DNA from: Splendidivirga corallicola
Lineage (GTDB): Bacteria; Bacteroidota; Bacteroidia; Cytophagales; Cyclobacteriaceae
Reading direction: 5' to 3'
NCBI GenBank assembly: GCA_030442035.1
Contig: JAUJEA010000003.1
Span: 310,001-374,000 of the forward strand
DNA length: 64,000 nucleotides
This document shows, one piece after another, positions 46,428 to 55,159 of this stretch. Under the pieces are notes generated by a model. That model was given only the letters and a program-made list of their open reading frames with translations. It had not been told where the DNA came from and did not search any database. Position 1 is the first letter of the stretch. Each line of letters starts with the position of its first letter. Made by a program: the position numbers and the translations under genes.

Positions 46428-46765
46428 GATCCTGTATTAAGTGTATGTTTAAAATTCCATTTGGTATTGGGCCTGACCAAATGAGTGCCAGTAGCATAAA
46501 TAGGCTCATATGAGCCGTTTAAGCCAATTTGGAGTTTTTCCGAAAAGCTTTTCTGTTTCATTTTGGGAATGACTTCCCTATTTGCGATGAGATTCTCACT
46601 ATAATGAGCTAATATATCCTGACTGTAAAACTTTGAATTGTGAGTGGAATTGAACATCACCAATTGCAGCAACCCTTAATGCGTCGATCGAAATTCTTAA
46701 TTGACTTGATAAGCAGGAAAAATTCAAATAATCCCCTATCTTCCAAGTAGATTTAATAGCAGCAT
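46428..46765. other. Spacer upstream of the lactate oxidase-like gene
   Basis: 338 bp between divergent genes. A minus-strand open frame crosses it but looks non-coding. No clear promoter match. Confidence 0.5.
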
Positions 46766-48058
46766 ATGTCTCAAAAAAGAGGATCTTCAGAAGCACTAAA
46801 TGCAATTAATTGGCAGAAAGAAATCTACATCAATGGGGTCTCCGGCAAAAGACTCGATATACCTTCGGAAATGGATCGATTGGAGCATAATGCTTCAAAG
46901 GTAATGTCAAAAGAAGCTTTTGCTTATGTAGCAGGTGGAGCAGGTTTAGGAAAAACAATGGATGCCAACCGACAAGCATTTGGTCATTGGAAAATTGTTC
47001 CAAGAATGCTCAAAGATGTTTCGGAAAGAGATATTTCAATAGAACTTTTTGGAAGAAAATTTCCTTCCCCATTTCTTCTTGCTCCTATAGGCGTTTTGGA
47101 ATTAGCACATCCAAAAGCCGATTTAGCAGTTGCAGGGGCTTGTGCAAGCACCGGCATTCCAATGATCTTTTCCAACCAAGCCTCTATAGCGATGGAGGAG
47201 TGCTCTACCATACTCGGTGACTCACCATGCTGGTTTCAGCTTTATTGGAGCAAATCCAATGAGCTGGTACAAAGTTTTGTGTCCAGGGCAGAGGCCTGCG
47301 GTTGTCATGCCATTGTTGTTACACTTGATACCACCATGCTTGGCTGGAGAAGCAAAGACATTGACCTGGCTTATCTTCCCTTTTTAAAAGGTATGGGCAT
47401 TGCCCAATACACCAGTGATCCTGTCTTTAAACAATTGCTCAAATCAGAAAGTGATAATGAAGATCAAAGCAAGCGTAAAATCAATCTTGCTGCAATCAAA
47501 GCATTCATTGATATGAATCGTACTTATCCAGGTAATTTCTGGAAGAACTTAAGATCAAAAGAACCTTTGGCTGCCATCAGACAGTTCATTCAAATATATT
47601 CCAGGCCATCCTTGACCTGGGAAAACCTTTCTTTTCTCCGGGAACATACAAAGCTTCCTATCTTGTTAAAAGGAATCCTCCATCCCGAAGATGCCTGGAA
47701 AGCAGTCGATCACGGGGCGGATGGCATTATTGTATCCAACCATGGCGGACGCCAGGTGGATGGTGCCATTGGTGCCCTGGATGCCTTAAATAATGTAATA
47801 GACGTAGTAAACGATAAAATACCTGTATTAATGGATAGCGGGATACGTAGTGGGGCTGATGCATTCAAAGCATTGGCTATTGGGGCCAAAGCTGTTTGCC
47901 TCGGAAGACCTTATGTTTATGCACTGGCCTTGGCCGGAGAAAAAGGAGTTTATGAATTGCTTCGAAACATCATGGCCGATTTCGAATTGACCATGGGACT
48001 AGCCGGATGCAGGAATGTCCATGAGATCAACAAAAAATCAATTAGCAGAAATAGCTGA
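46766..48058 (+). CDS. FMN-dependent alpha-hydroxyacid oxidase (lactate 2-monooxygenase-like)
   Basis: 430 residues, TIM-barrel flavoenzyme of the lactate dehydrogenase/oxidase family. LLAPIGVLELAH (about 108-119), the catalytic His in VSNHGGRQVDG (about 326) and MDSGIRSGADAFKAL (about 354-368) for the FMN phosphate are visible. The long insert at about 205-275 and total length are closer to lactate 2-monooxygenase than to LldD or glycolate oxidase. It should oxidise L-lactate or another 2-hydroxyacid; the exact substrate is not determined. Confidence 0.88.
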   Translation: MSQKRGSSEALNAINWQKEIYINGVSGKRLDIPSEMDRLEHNASKVMSKEAFAYVAGGAGLGKTMDANRQAFGHWKIVPRMLKDVSERDISIELFGRKFPSPFLLAPIGVLELAHPKADLAVAGACASTGIPMIFSNQASIAMEECSTILGDSPCWFQLYWSKSNELVQSFVSRAEACGCHAIVVTLDTTMLGWRSKDIDLAYLPFLKGMGIAQYTSDPVFKQLLKSESDNEDQSKRKINLAAIKAFIDMNRTYPGNFWKNLRSKEPLAAIRQFIQIYSRPSLTWENLSFLREHTKLPILLKGILHPEDAWKAVDHGADGIIVSNHGGRQVDGAIGALDALNNVIDVVNDKIPVLMDSGIRSGADAFKALAIGAKAVCLGRPYVYALALAGEKGVYELLRNIMADFELTMGLAGCRNVHEINKKSISRNS

Positions 48059-48451
48059 CCCTACCATGTTTTGCATGGGAAGATTTATGAGGGATGTCTT
48101 GTCCTAAAGCTATTTGGTTTTTGCTGCTTCTGAGGGCTGAAAGCCTCCCCCAAACCTCCTCTTAAGTGAGTCAAATTCTATGAACAATTTATGGTCTAAA
48201 CATGCAATATTTGAGAATCATTTTGAGATATACCAATCAAATAAATTTTTCATTTAGAGCGATGGCCTGTCAAAATACCCAGGCGTGTGTTGGCTCAGCG
48301 GGTGGATAGGGATTATTTTGACTTGATTTTTCTTTGCTTCGTTTCTTTTCATCTAAGGAAAAGAAATGAAGACCGCAATTGAATTAAGGTAGGGAGAAGC
48401 TTATTTGGTAAAAACGTTTCCAGGGAAATACCCAAAACAAAAAAGTTAAAG
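48059..48451. other. Convergent spacer with a hairpin repeat
   Basis: 393 bp between the oxidase and the convergent response regulator. It holds the repeat at 48262-48370. No gene seen. Confidence 0.6.
48262..48370 (+). repeat. Hairpin-ended dispersed repeat, copy 1
   Basis: Similar to 63262-63370: GGCCTGTCAAAATA and an AGGCGTGTGTTGG-like block, then a hairpin TTTCTTTTC / GAAAAGAAA (48342-48366) with loop ATCTAAG. Identity is only moderate (about two thirds by eye). Confidence 0.6.
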
Positions 48452-49120
48452 CTATTGTGCCTTAAAAACATAACCTACCTGCCGTACCGTTTCCAGGGAA
48501 ATACCATTGGCACCAGATAAGTATTTACGAAGCCGGCTAATAAATACATCCATACTGCGCCCAAGGAAATAATCATTTTCTCCCCAGATATCCATTAGAA
48601 TTTCATCCCTCTTCAATACTTTATTTTTATTGTTTATAAAATATCTTAGCAACTCCGCTTCTTTTAAAGTAAGCGTATAAGTTTCCCGCTGTGTGGAGAG
48701 TTTTAACTCTGAAAAATTAAAAGTAAGTGTGTCAAGTTTGAAAATACCATCCTCCGATTTATGATAACGTTTCAAAATATTCTTGATCCTTAGTACCAAC
48801 TCATCAGGTTCAAAAGGCTTAGAGATATAGTCATCAGCACCGAGTTTCAATCCCTTTAGCTTATCTGCTTTTTGATTTTTAGCTGTGAGAAAAAGAAAGG
48901 GCATTTCTTCATCTTTACTTCGAATAAATTTGGCTACATCAAATCCATCCTGATCAGGAAGCATAATGTCCAACACACAGATATCAGGTTTTTCTTTCTG
49001 AAATATATTTATGCCTTCTTCACCTGTTTGCGCCAATACAACCTGGAAACCCTGCAGTTCCAGAAATTGCGCTAAAACCTTTCCCAAATCCTGATCATCT
49101 TCAATGAGTAATAGCTTCAT
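48452..49120 (-). CDS. OmpR-family response regulator
   Basis: 222 residues. The receiver domain (1-115) has LLLIEDDQ, the phosphoacceptor Asp in CVLDIMLPDQDG (about residue 51) and the Lys in YISKPFEPDEL. The C-terminal winged helix (about 125-220) has LTLKEAELLRYF and ends VRQVGYVFKA, typical of OmpR/PhoB. Its partner is the sensor kinase at 49600, upstream on the same strand but separated by 479 bp of repeats, so it may have gained its own promoter. Confidence 0.93.
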   Translation of the reverse strand: MKLLLIEDDQDLGKVLAQFLELQGFQVVLAQTGEEGINIFQKEKPDICVLDIMLPDQDGFDVAKFIRSKDEEMPFLFLTAKNQKADKLKGLKLGADDYISKPFEPDELVLRIKNILKRYHKSEDGIFKLDTLTFNFSELKLSTQRETYTLTLKEAELLRYFINNKNKVLKRDEILMDIWGENDYFLGRSMDVFISRLRKYLSGANGISLETVRQVGYVFKAQ

Positions 49121-49599
49121 GTGTCAAAAATTGAAATATGTTGAGTATGTGGTGATTGATTATTATAAAATTCATTAAGTCTTCAGGTATCAGGTCTTGG
49201 GTATCAGCGAATCTCTCAATAAAGCTGAAACCTGAATGCTATCATATAACGGATCTGAGGTGTTGAAATGTTAAAGTTTCGTTGCAATCGTAATTTGTCA
49301 TTCGTAATTCATTTAGAATTCAACAGTCACTTCGATCAAACAAGATGTACTGACACCATCAAGGTGTCTGACATCGGTACCCTGAAATTGTGTTGAGGTG
49401 TTGATGTATTTAAGTGTTGATGTTCCATCACCATATATGGCACAGCATATTTCGTAATTCGTAATTTGTCATTCATTCAAAATTCATAATTTAAAACTCA
49501 ACATTCCCTCCAAGTTATCCTTTTTTGTAATATCGTTGAAACGATAGAGGTGCTAATACCTAAGAGCTGATACCTAAAAGCTTTTTTTATTACTTTCGA
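49121..49599. other. Repeat block between kinase and regulator genes
   Basis: 479 bp made mostly of dispersed repeats: the long repeat at 49225-49415, then words such as CGTAATTCGTAATTTGTCAT (about 49452) and GAGGTGTTGATG. No gene. It separates two genes that are normally adjacent. Confidence 0.75.
49225..49415 (+). repeat. About 190-bp dispersed repeat, copy 2
   Basis: Direct copy of 26856-27045, same order of conserved words including AAGATGTACTGACACCAT and GGTGTCTGACATCGGTAC. An approximately 15-bp stretch after GGTAC is missing relative to copy 1. Confidence 0.85.
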
Positions 49600-50979
49600 T
49601 CATTGATGAGCCTTCGCAGTTTCATCCTGTTTTATAGGTAAGTGAATTTTAAAAGTACTTCCCTCTCCTGTTTTACTTGTTACTTCCACGAAACCATGAT
49701 GTGCCTCAACGATTTTTTTTACGTAATAAAGACCCAAACCGAGTCCTTTGCTTGCATGGACATTCCCAGTAGGGGCTCGATAAAATTTGGTAAATATATG
49801 TTTTTGTTGTTCTCTGTTTAGGCCAATCCCTTTATCTATAACCGCTATCGTCAAATGGTCAGTTGCCGAAGCTTGTACCTCTATCTCAGCGTTATCATCG
49901 CTATATTTTACAGCATTGGATAACAAATTATGCAATGCAACAGTAATCTGTAATTCATCTATAGCCGTGACCAACCCATTGAGTTGAATATTCTGGTATA
50001 AATCAAAATGTTTGTCAGTATGGGCTGTTACAAAATTGTTGATCTTTTCCTTTAAAAAAGGGGCTATTTCGATTTCATGTTTTACCAATTTTACTGAACC
50101 CGTATCCCAAAAATTGATATCCAGAATATGATCGATCAGATTGGTGAGGTGCTTGTTTTGTTTGTTAATCAGTTTAGAGAGCTCAATTACCTTTGCTTTA
50201 TTACCAAGAAACTGTTCGGACCCTAATGACCTGCAGGCTACGGCAATAGTGGAAAGTGGGGTTTTTAGCTCATGGGTCAAATTGTTTAATGCATCAGATT
50301 TCATGTCTGACAATCGTTTTTGCCGGAGCATGTTTAGTGTGGTATAAACGAATATGAAGACGACAATTAGCAAGACTGTCAAAGCAAGTATGAACAAACC
50401 AGCCATTTCCCGGAAAATGACTTTTCTTTTATAGGTGAAATCAATATGGAAATCAAATGTTGCTCTGAAATTATTGCCCTCAATGGTAAAACGATCGATC
50501 CGTAAAGAATTCTCAAAGGTCTCTCTGGTATTGGGTTGATTCTGATCTTGGGAATAGATGGTATCCAATGCATTAAACTGAATGAGCGCCAACTCACGGA
50601 TGTCAAATCCCACTCGAAATTCACTTTCAGCTCCATGATTTTGCAGATAATCTTTTATGGGTCCGCTGAGTTTTTCATGTGCATAAAGTGCATTTAAAAA
50701 TACTTTAAATGTGATATTATTAATTGAATCTCGTTCCGCACCAAATACAAATGGAGCTTCCCGGAGGTGATTTATTGCCAATTGATCCCACAGGTATATC
50801 ACTGAATCCAACTGTTCAATCGCTCCAAGATCATTGAAGACCTCTTTGATCAGATTTTTATGCCTAAGATCGAATTCACTTTTTTTCAGGGTATATACCT
50901 GAAGCAATGAATAATATTGAATAGCGATCAATACGAACAATGCTACTAAAGATGCACCTATGACCAATCTGGTTTTCAT
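49600..50979 (-). CDS. Two-component sensor histidine kinase
   Basis: 459 residues: membrane helices at about 4-27 and 196-220 with a periplasmic sensor between them, then HisKA with the phosphoacceptor in LTHELKTPLSTI (about 239) and a HATPase with NLLSNAVKYS, DKGIGLNREQ and KGLGLGLYYV. It should phosphorylate the OmpR-type regulator encoded downstream. The periplasmic domain has no sequence I recognise, so the signal is unknown. Confidence 0.93.
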   Translation of the reverse strand: MKTRLVIGASLVALFVLIAIQYYSLLQVYTLKKSEFDLRHKNLIKEVFNDLGAIEQLDSVIYLWDQLAINHLREAPFVFGAERDSINNITFKVFLNALYAHEKLSGPIKDYLQNHGAESEFRVGFDIRELALIQFNALDTIYSQDQNQPNTRETFENSLRIDRFTIEGNNFRATFDFHIDFTYKRKVIFREMAGLFILALTVLLIVVFIFVYTTLNMLRQKRLSDMKSDALNNLTHELKTPLSTIAVACRSLGSEQFLGNKAKVIELSKLINKQNKHLTNLIDHILDINFWDTGSVKLVKHEIEIAPFLKEKINNFVTAHTDKHFDLYQNIQLNGLVTAIDELQITVALHNLLSNAVKYSDDNAEIEVQASATDHLTIAVIDKGIGLNREQQKHIFTKFYRAPTGNVHASKGLGLGLYYVKKIVEAHHGFVEVTSKTGEGSTFKIHLPIKQDETAKAHQ

Positions 50980-51107
50980 ACAATATAAATGTAAGGGATT
51001 TTTTTGCGGGGCTCATACATTAACCAAGCATTAACCTGACATTAACAAAGTCCGAACGTTTGTTTGATTAGCTTTACCATCGATTTTTAACCAATGATGT
51101 AAACATT

Positions 51108-51545
51108 ATGAAAAACTTTTTGATAATTATTTTCCTTATAACCCCTTTATTTACCCAGGCACAAAAGCTCAAAGTAAAAGAAAAAGAAGTTCCAGTTACA
51201 CAAGCACAGGAAAGTAGTAATTTAAGTTTGAGGAAAATTTTCAAAAATGAAAGTGCAACAAGTGATTTCACTTTTGAGGTTGGGCCAGGACAAAAAAGAT
51301 TAAGAGTTTCAGCACAGGGATCTTGCGACCAAGGAACAATTGAAATAATTGTATTCTGGCCTTCGGAGATAGCCAAAATTAAAGATCAGACGCACTATAA
51401 AATGCTCAAAATAAACTCCGCCGCAGATGTTAGCAGATCATATGTTTTAAAACTGGATAATGAAGATTATCAGGGAACCTGGAGGATTATGATCAATGCC
51501 AGAGATGTCATTGGTAATTATCAGTTGGAAATGTCGGCTAATTGA
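51108..51545 (+). CDS. Small secreted protein of unknown function
   Basis: 145 residues with a signal peptide ending FTQAQ. The mature part (FTFEVGPGQKRLRVSAQG, YQGTWRIMINARDVIGNYQLEM) looks like a beta-sandwich of the pre-peptidase C-terminal type. Divergent from the sensor kinase with 128 bp between starts. It ends in a very strong terminator hairpin. Confidence 0.72.
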   Translation: MKNFLIIIFLITPLFTQAQKLKVKEKEVPVTQAQESSNLSLRKIFKNESATSDFTFEVGPGQKRLRVSAQGSCDQGTIEIIVFWPSEIAKIKDQTHYKMLKINSAADVSRSYVLKLDNEDYQGTWRIMINARDVIGNYQLEMSAN

Positions 51546-51587
51546 TGTTTCAGTAATATCGACCCTAAAGGAACTCAAAATAAATTA

Positions 51588-51646
51588 ATCCATATTTAGT
51601 TGTTTCGAATCGTAAAGACCTGGAACAACTAAATATGGATTTTTTA
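51588..51646 (+). terminator. Terminator with 17-bp perfect stem
   Basis: ATCCATATTTAGTTGTT (51588-51604) and AACAACTAAATATGGAT (51624-51640) are perfect complements around a 19-nt loop, followed by six T. It lies 43 bp after the stop at 51545. Confidence 0.88.
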
Positions 51647-51690
51647 AATTAAAAAACTTGCCTTACTTTTGGTGGTTTCACTTCGATTGA

Positions 51691-51721
51691 GGTGTCAGAC
51701 ATTTCCAAAATGTCAGACACC
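51691..51721. repeat. GTGTCAGACA palindromic repeat after CHAT A
   Basis: GGTGTCAGACATTT and AAATGTCAGACACC are inverted arms with one mismatch. Preceded by CACTTCGATT, a word also next to the copies at 26951, 49329 and 55090. Confidence 0.8.
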
Positions 51722-51748
51722 TGGGGTGGTAATGGTATAACAAATTGT

Positions 51749-54637
51749 TTATGCCCTGAGCTTCTTTTTACTTTTGAAATAAATAATAGACAAACCGGCC
51801 AGCAAAACGAGAGAGATAGCAATAATCCACCAATAACGATAATCCTTCACCTCAATAGCTGTATCATCTCCCAGAATGGCAAATGAACCCCAGTAGAAAG
51901 GATGGCTGCTTAGGTTATCTGCTTCCGAGAGATATTGGAGTTTGGCTTGTTGGAGTGCCTCTGATTTGGAGTGTCCTTCTTTTAGATTATGGTAAAAGTA
52001 CTTCATGATATCAGGAGTGGTGGCGTCAGATACTTCCCATTGGGTGGTTAAGAGGCTTTTGCAGCCGGCATATATAAAGGCCCTTCCCAAACTCATGATA
52101 CCTTCACCACTAACTAATTGCCCTTGTGCTGTGTTGCATGCACTTAATACTGCTAAATCTGCATTGAGCTTCATATTGTATAATTCATAGGCATGCAAAT
52201 AGCCATCTTCCACAGCACTTGAATCCCTGGTGAAGAATAACCTGGAATTCATTGGATGACTTTCATTTACTTCTCCATGCAAGGCGAGGTGCAAGATCCT
52301 ATAACCATCCGCCAGGGATTTAAATTTCTCTTCAGCAGCCTGTGAACCATAATAATAATCCCCATCAAAAATTTGTGAAATGGACCAGATTTCAGCCCTG
52401 CTTCCAGGGAGGTCTTCAACACTTTCATTGCGAAGAACCCTAAGAGATTTATAGCTTTCCTTACTATGACCCTCACCATCTTGAAAAGAAAAGGCTAACA
52501 CCTCACGTTTGGCTCCTTTGCTATTGTTCTTTCTGTTTTCTGACAGTAAAAGATATGCTGAATAAGCATAGCTAATAGCAGGCCCTTTCAATAGATAAGG
52601 CAGATTTCTATAGTCATAGGAATTTGAATTCCTAGTAAGCAGTAAATCAAAGTTCAATTTCCACAATGGTCCATCCGGTATAATAATGATCTTTTTTGGA
52701 GTAGTTGTTCCTAGAACTGGCTCCAACACCAACTGAAACAATCGATATGAAATTCCAGTATAACCATAAAAATCCTTTTCCAGAATAGCCTTATTTAAGT
52801 TTTCAATCTGCTCATTGAAATCTAGAGGCTTTTCTATCTTATGGACCTGCAATAAATCTTTGGACGAAACATTGAAAACATAAATGGAGCTATCTCCAAC
52901 AAAATATTCGAGAAGATTTTGATTTTGTCCAAGATGTTTTTTAATAGAAGAAAATGAAACTTTCTCATCTTTATATTTTAAGTCATAATAATTCGGATAG
53001 GTAGTTTCAAATTGTGTAACCAATTCCTGATATGAACGCTTGAGATCGAAAACTTCTCTTTCATATTCTTCAATTTTAACCGTGTCTTTCTCTTCTTTGT
53101 GTTTTTGTAATTTGGATTCGTTATAAGCGAGTTCGATCCTTAAAGAATCCTCTAAGTGCAATAAATACTCAGGTATTCCGCTAAACTTTTTAGCTCCCAC
53201 CTCAGCAATCGCTCCATGCAATAAATTAGCTTTATTACTCTCTGAAAAACTCAATGCAATATTAAGATATTTAGAATCATTAGTGTTTTGAAAGATTTCA
53301 TAACACAGATCAATGGCTTTCTCATAAAGTTTCGAAGCTTCCTTATTCAAATTTATTTTATCACCATGAGTTTTAATTTCTTGTCTTAATTGAATGATTA
53401 ATGTGTCGCACCTTTGGTAATCTTCTAAAGCCAGGTATTTTAGTTTCAATGAATTTCCACTCTCTTTCTTATTGAATATATCGGCTCTGGTTATAAGTGA
53501 ATTGAGTAATACGAAACTATCGTAGTAAGATCTTTTCGAAACATTAATTTCATCATCAAAGGTTTCAAGATTGTTTCTCAAAGCCCTATGTATATTAACA
53601 AAAGCCGAATCATATTTATTTTTCTTTAAATATATCTTGGAGATAAGATTAAATAAGATAGAATGTTGGCTACTTTTTGCCCCAAGAACTTCCTGCTGTA
53701 AGGAGAGGCTTTGCAATCCCTCAGTAAGAGCTAAATCTAATTTGTTTCGATGTAGGTGGATCTTAGCAAGGTTTTTAAAGCAATTTGAAATATCCCATTT
53801 ATTATGCGGAATTTTTCTAAAGTGTTTGATGGCCAAATCATAATATTTAATAGACTCTTCATATTTTCCTAACTCGAAATTAATTGAACCTATATTATCA
53901 TAGGTAAATGCCAAGAAAAAGTAATTTTTATTTCGAAATTTCAATACTAATTCGAGTGCTCTGTTATAATGATATAAGGATTTTTCATATGCTCCTAGAC
54001 TGCCATAGACATTACCTAGATTCCCGTGAGGATTGATCATCTCTGGATGTTCCTGTCCAAACTGCTCAGACTTAATATATAAATTATTTGTAAAATACTC
54101 TAAAGCAAGCTCATTTTCACCCATTCTCCAATAGAGGCTACCAATTGCATTGTTTGCGGTCGTCAACGGCAGGTTAAGAAGTTTCAAAATTGCTTCGGCT
54201 CTTTGGTAATGTTTAAGTGCTTTTCGATAAAAGCCCTGCTCCCTATATATATTTCCTATTACTCTATTCGAGAATGCTTCTTCTCCATTATTTTGACCCA
54301 TTTTTTGCACACTCTCTTCTATGACCTGTTGTGCCAAGACTAAAGATTCATCATAGTTACCAATAGTAAAATTGTCCATGGCCATGTTATTCAAGCATAA
54401 AAATTTCTTATCCCATTTGTTCCATTTACCATAGAGATTTGCAGCTTTATTCGCATAGAAAACGGAGCTGTCATATATCTGTAAGTGAAGTGCGAAATAA
54501 TCTGCTTTTTTTAAATATTCATCAGCTTTGAGTGTATCATGAATTAATTTAGTACTATCTGATAGACCCCATCCAAAAGCGGTTTGAGTAATCAATGAAA
54601 AAAGAAATAGCAAGTATTTGAAATATTTAGGTATCAT
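51749..54637 (-). CDS. Exported TPR-CHAT caspase-like protease A
   Basis: 962 residues: signal peptide (TQTAFG), TPR units (about 35-380), helical linker to about 560, CHAT domain (about 600-935) and a C-terminal membrane helix (about 937-955) with tail KSKKKLRA. The dyad is His787 (HLALHG) and Cys834 (SACNTA). From LPGSRAEIW (about residue 738) to the end it differs from CHAT B at about 8 of 220 positions, while the TPR part agrees at only roughly a third. Periplasmic by topology. Confidence 0.9.
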   Translation of the reverse strand: MIPKYFKYLLFLFSLITQTAFGWGLSDSTKLIHDTLKADEYLKKADYFALHLQIYDSSVFYANKAANLYGKWNKWDKKFLCLNNMAMDNFTIGNYDESLVLAQQVIEESVQKMGQNNGEEAFSNRVIGNIYREQGFYRKALKHYQRAEAILKLLNLPLTTANNAIGSLYWRMGENELALEYFTNNLYIKSEQFGQEHPEMINPHGNLGNVYGSLGAYEKSLYHYNRALELVLKFRNKNYFFLAFTYDNIGSINFELGKYEESIKYYDLAIKHFRKIPHNKWDISNCFKNLAKIHLHRNKLDLALTEGLQSLSLQQEVLGAKSSQHSILFNLISKIYLKKNKYDSAFVNIHRALRNNLETFDDEINVSKRSYYDSFVLLNSLITRADIFNKKESGNSLKLKYLALEDYQRCDTLIIQLRQEIKTHGDKINLNKEASKLYEKAIDLCYEIFQNTNDSKYLNIALSFSESNKANLLHGAIAEVGAKKFSGIPEYLLHLEDSLRIELAYNESKLQKHKEEKDTVKIEEYEREVFDLKRSYQELVTQFETTYPNYYDLKYKDEKVSFSSIKKHLGQNQNLLEYFVGDSSIYVFNVSSKDLLQVHKIEKPLDFNEQIENLNKAILEKDFYGYTGISYRLFQLVLEPVLGTTTPKKIIIIPDGPLWKLNFDLLLTRNSNSYDYRNLPYLLKGPAISYAYSAYLLLSENRKNNSKGAKREVLAFSFQDGEGHSKESYKSLRVLRNESVEDLPGSRAEIWSISQIFDGDYYYGSQAAEEKFKSLADGYRILHLALHGEVNESHPMNSRLFFTRDSSAVEDGYLHAYELYNMKLNADLAVLSACNTAQGQLVSGEGIMSLGRAFIYAGCKSLLTTQWEVSDATTPDIMKYFYHNLKEGHSKSEALQQAKLQYLSEADNLSSHPFYWGSFAILGDDTAIEVKDYRYWWIIAISLVLLAGLSIIYFKSKKKLRA

Positions 54638-54677
54638 AGTTTGGTTGATAATTGAGGAATCATTTACAGTTCAAAAA

Positions 54678-54708
54678 GAAATGTAAAAAGTTTCAACCTT
54701 TTTTCAAA
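54678..54708 (-). promoter_or_regulatory. Promoter of TPR-CHAT A
   Basis: On the minus strand TTTG, 19 bp, TACATTTC; one mismatch from the Bacteroidota consensus. Identical element and spacing at 58090-58120, although the leader sequences differ. Confidence 0.65.
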
Positions 54709-54753
54709 GGACTTATGCATTGCATCACGATACCTTCGGAGAGGCGTACAATA

Positions 54754-54791
54754 TAAAAAAAGAAAAGCAGTCACTTCAATGGCTGCTTTTC
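54754..54791 (-). terminator. Duplicated copy of the aceA terminator
   Basis: GAAAAGCAG and CTGCTTTTC pair around a 12-nt loop; seven A on the plus strand give the U-run on the minus strand. It corresponds to 58167-58204 and now lies upstream of CHAT A without an intact gene before it. Confidence 0.8.
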
Positions 54792-55102
54792 GCCCATACA
54801 ACCAAGCTATCAATCACTTTTTGGAAAAGCCTAGTCTTTCAGACTAGGAACTATCAATGAAATGTAGGGCCTCTGATCCGGAACCGAGCTTGCAGGTTTC
54901 AGATCAAAGAATCCATGGCAATAGTGTGCTTCGAACTTTTTTCCAAAATTTTTATCTCTTACTTCAATGGCTTGAGACTAAGTCTCTGCTATTCATGAAA
55001 AGTTCCAAGTCAAAGAAGACTTGAAACAGCTAAGACTGCCATACATGAATTTTTTTAAATTAAAAAACCTGGCGTAACTCATATGGTTTCACTTCGATCG
55101 AA

Positions 55103-55131
55103 GTGTCAGACATTTCCAAAATGTCTGACAC
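55103..55131. repeat. GTGTCAGACA palindromic repeat after CHAT B
   Basis: GTGTCAGACATTT and AAATGTCTGACAC are perfect 13-bp inverted arms with a 3-nt loop. It lies 29 bp past the CHAT B stop. No U-run follows on either strand. Confidence 0.85.
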
Positions 55132-55159
55132 CTAGAGCAGCAATGGTATAGCAAATTGT

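Larger units (their letters stand above)
51640..54834 (-). repeat. Tandem duplication unit, copy A
   Basis: Matches 55050-58246 in order: an AT-rich start (TTTTTTTAAATTAAAAAAC), the GTGTCAGACA palindrome, a TPR-CHAT gene, its promoter, an aceA-type terminator and the last 18 bp of aceA (54814-54831). Ends are approximate on the left and sharp on the right. Confidence 0.88.
54638..55159. other. Junction between the tandem duplication units
   Basis: 522 bp holding the promoter and terminator of the CHAT A unit, the aceA tail remnant at 54814-54831, a unique stretch (54835-55040) with a TAGTCT/AGACTA hairpin at 54832-54848, and the palindromic repeat of the CHAT B unit. No gene. Confidence 0.75.

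Noticed and set aside
46173..46672. Other open frames overlapping the small protein gene at 46179-46427 (plus strand, and a second minus frame)
   Set aside because: Their sequences lack a protein-like pattern, whereas the 82-residue minus frame has one. Only that frame was kept.
49225..49500. Possible CRISPR-like array in the repeated words CGTAATTTGTCATT and GAGGTGTTGA
   Set aside because: Units vary in length and spacing, and there are no unique spacers of constant size.
55103..55131. Palindrome after CHAT B as a rho-independent terminator
   Set aside because: The stem is perfect but has no T-run on either strand, and the same palindrome occurs in spacers unrelated to gene ends.
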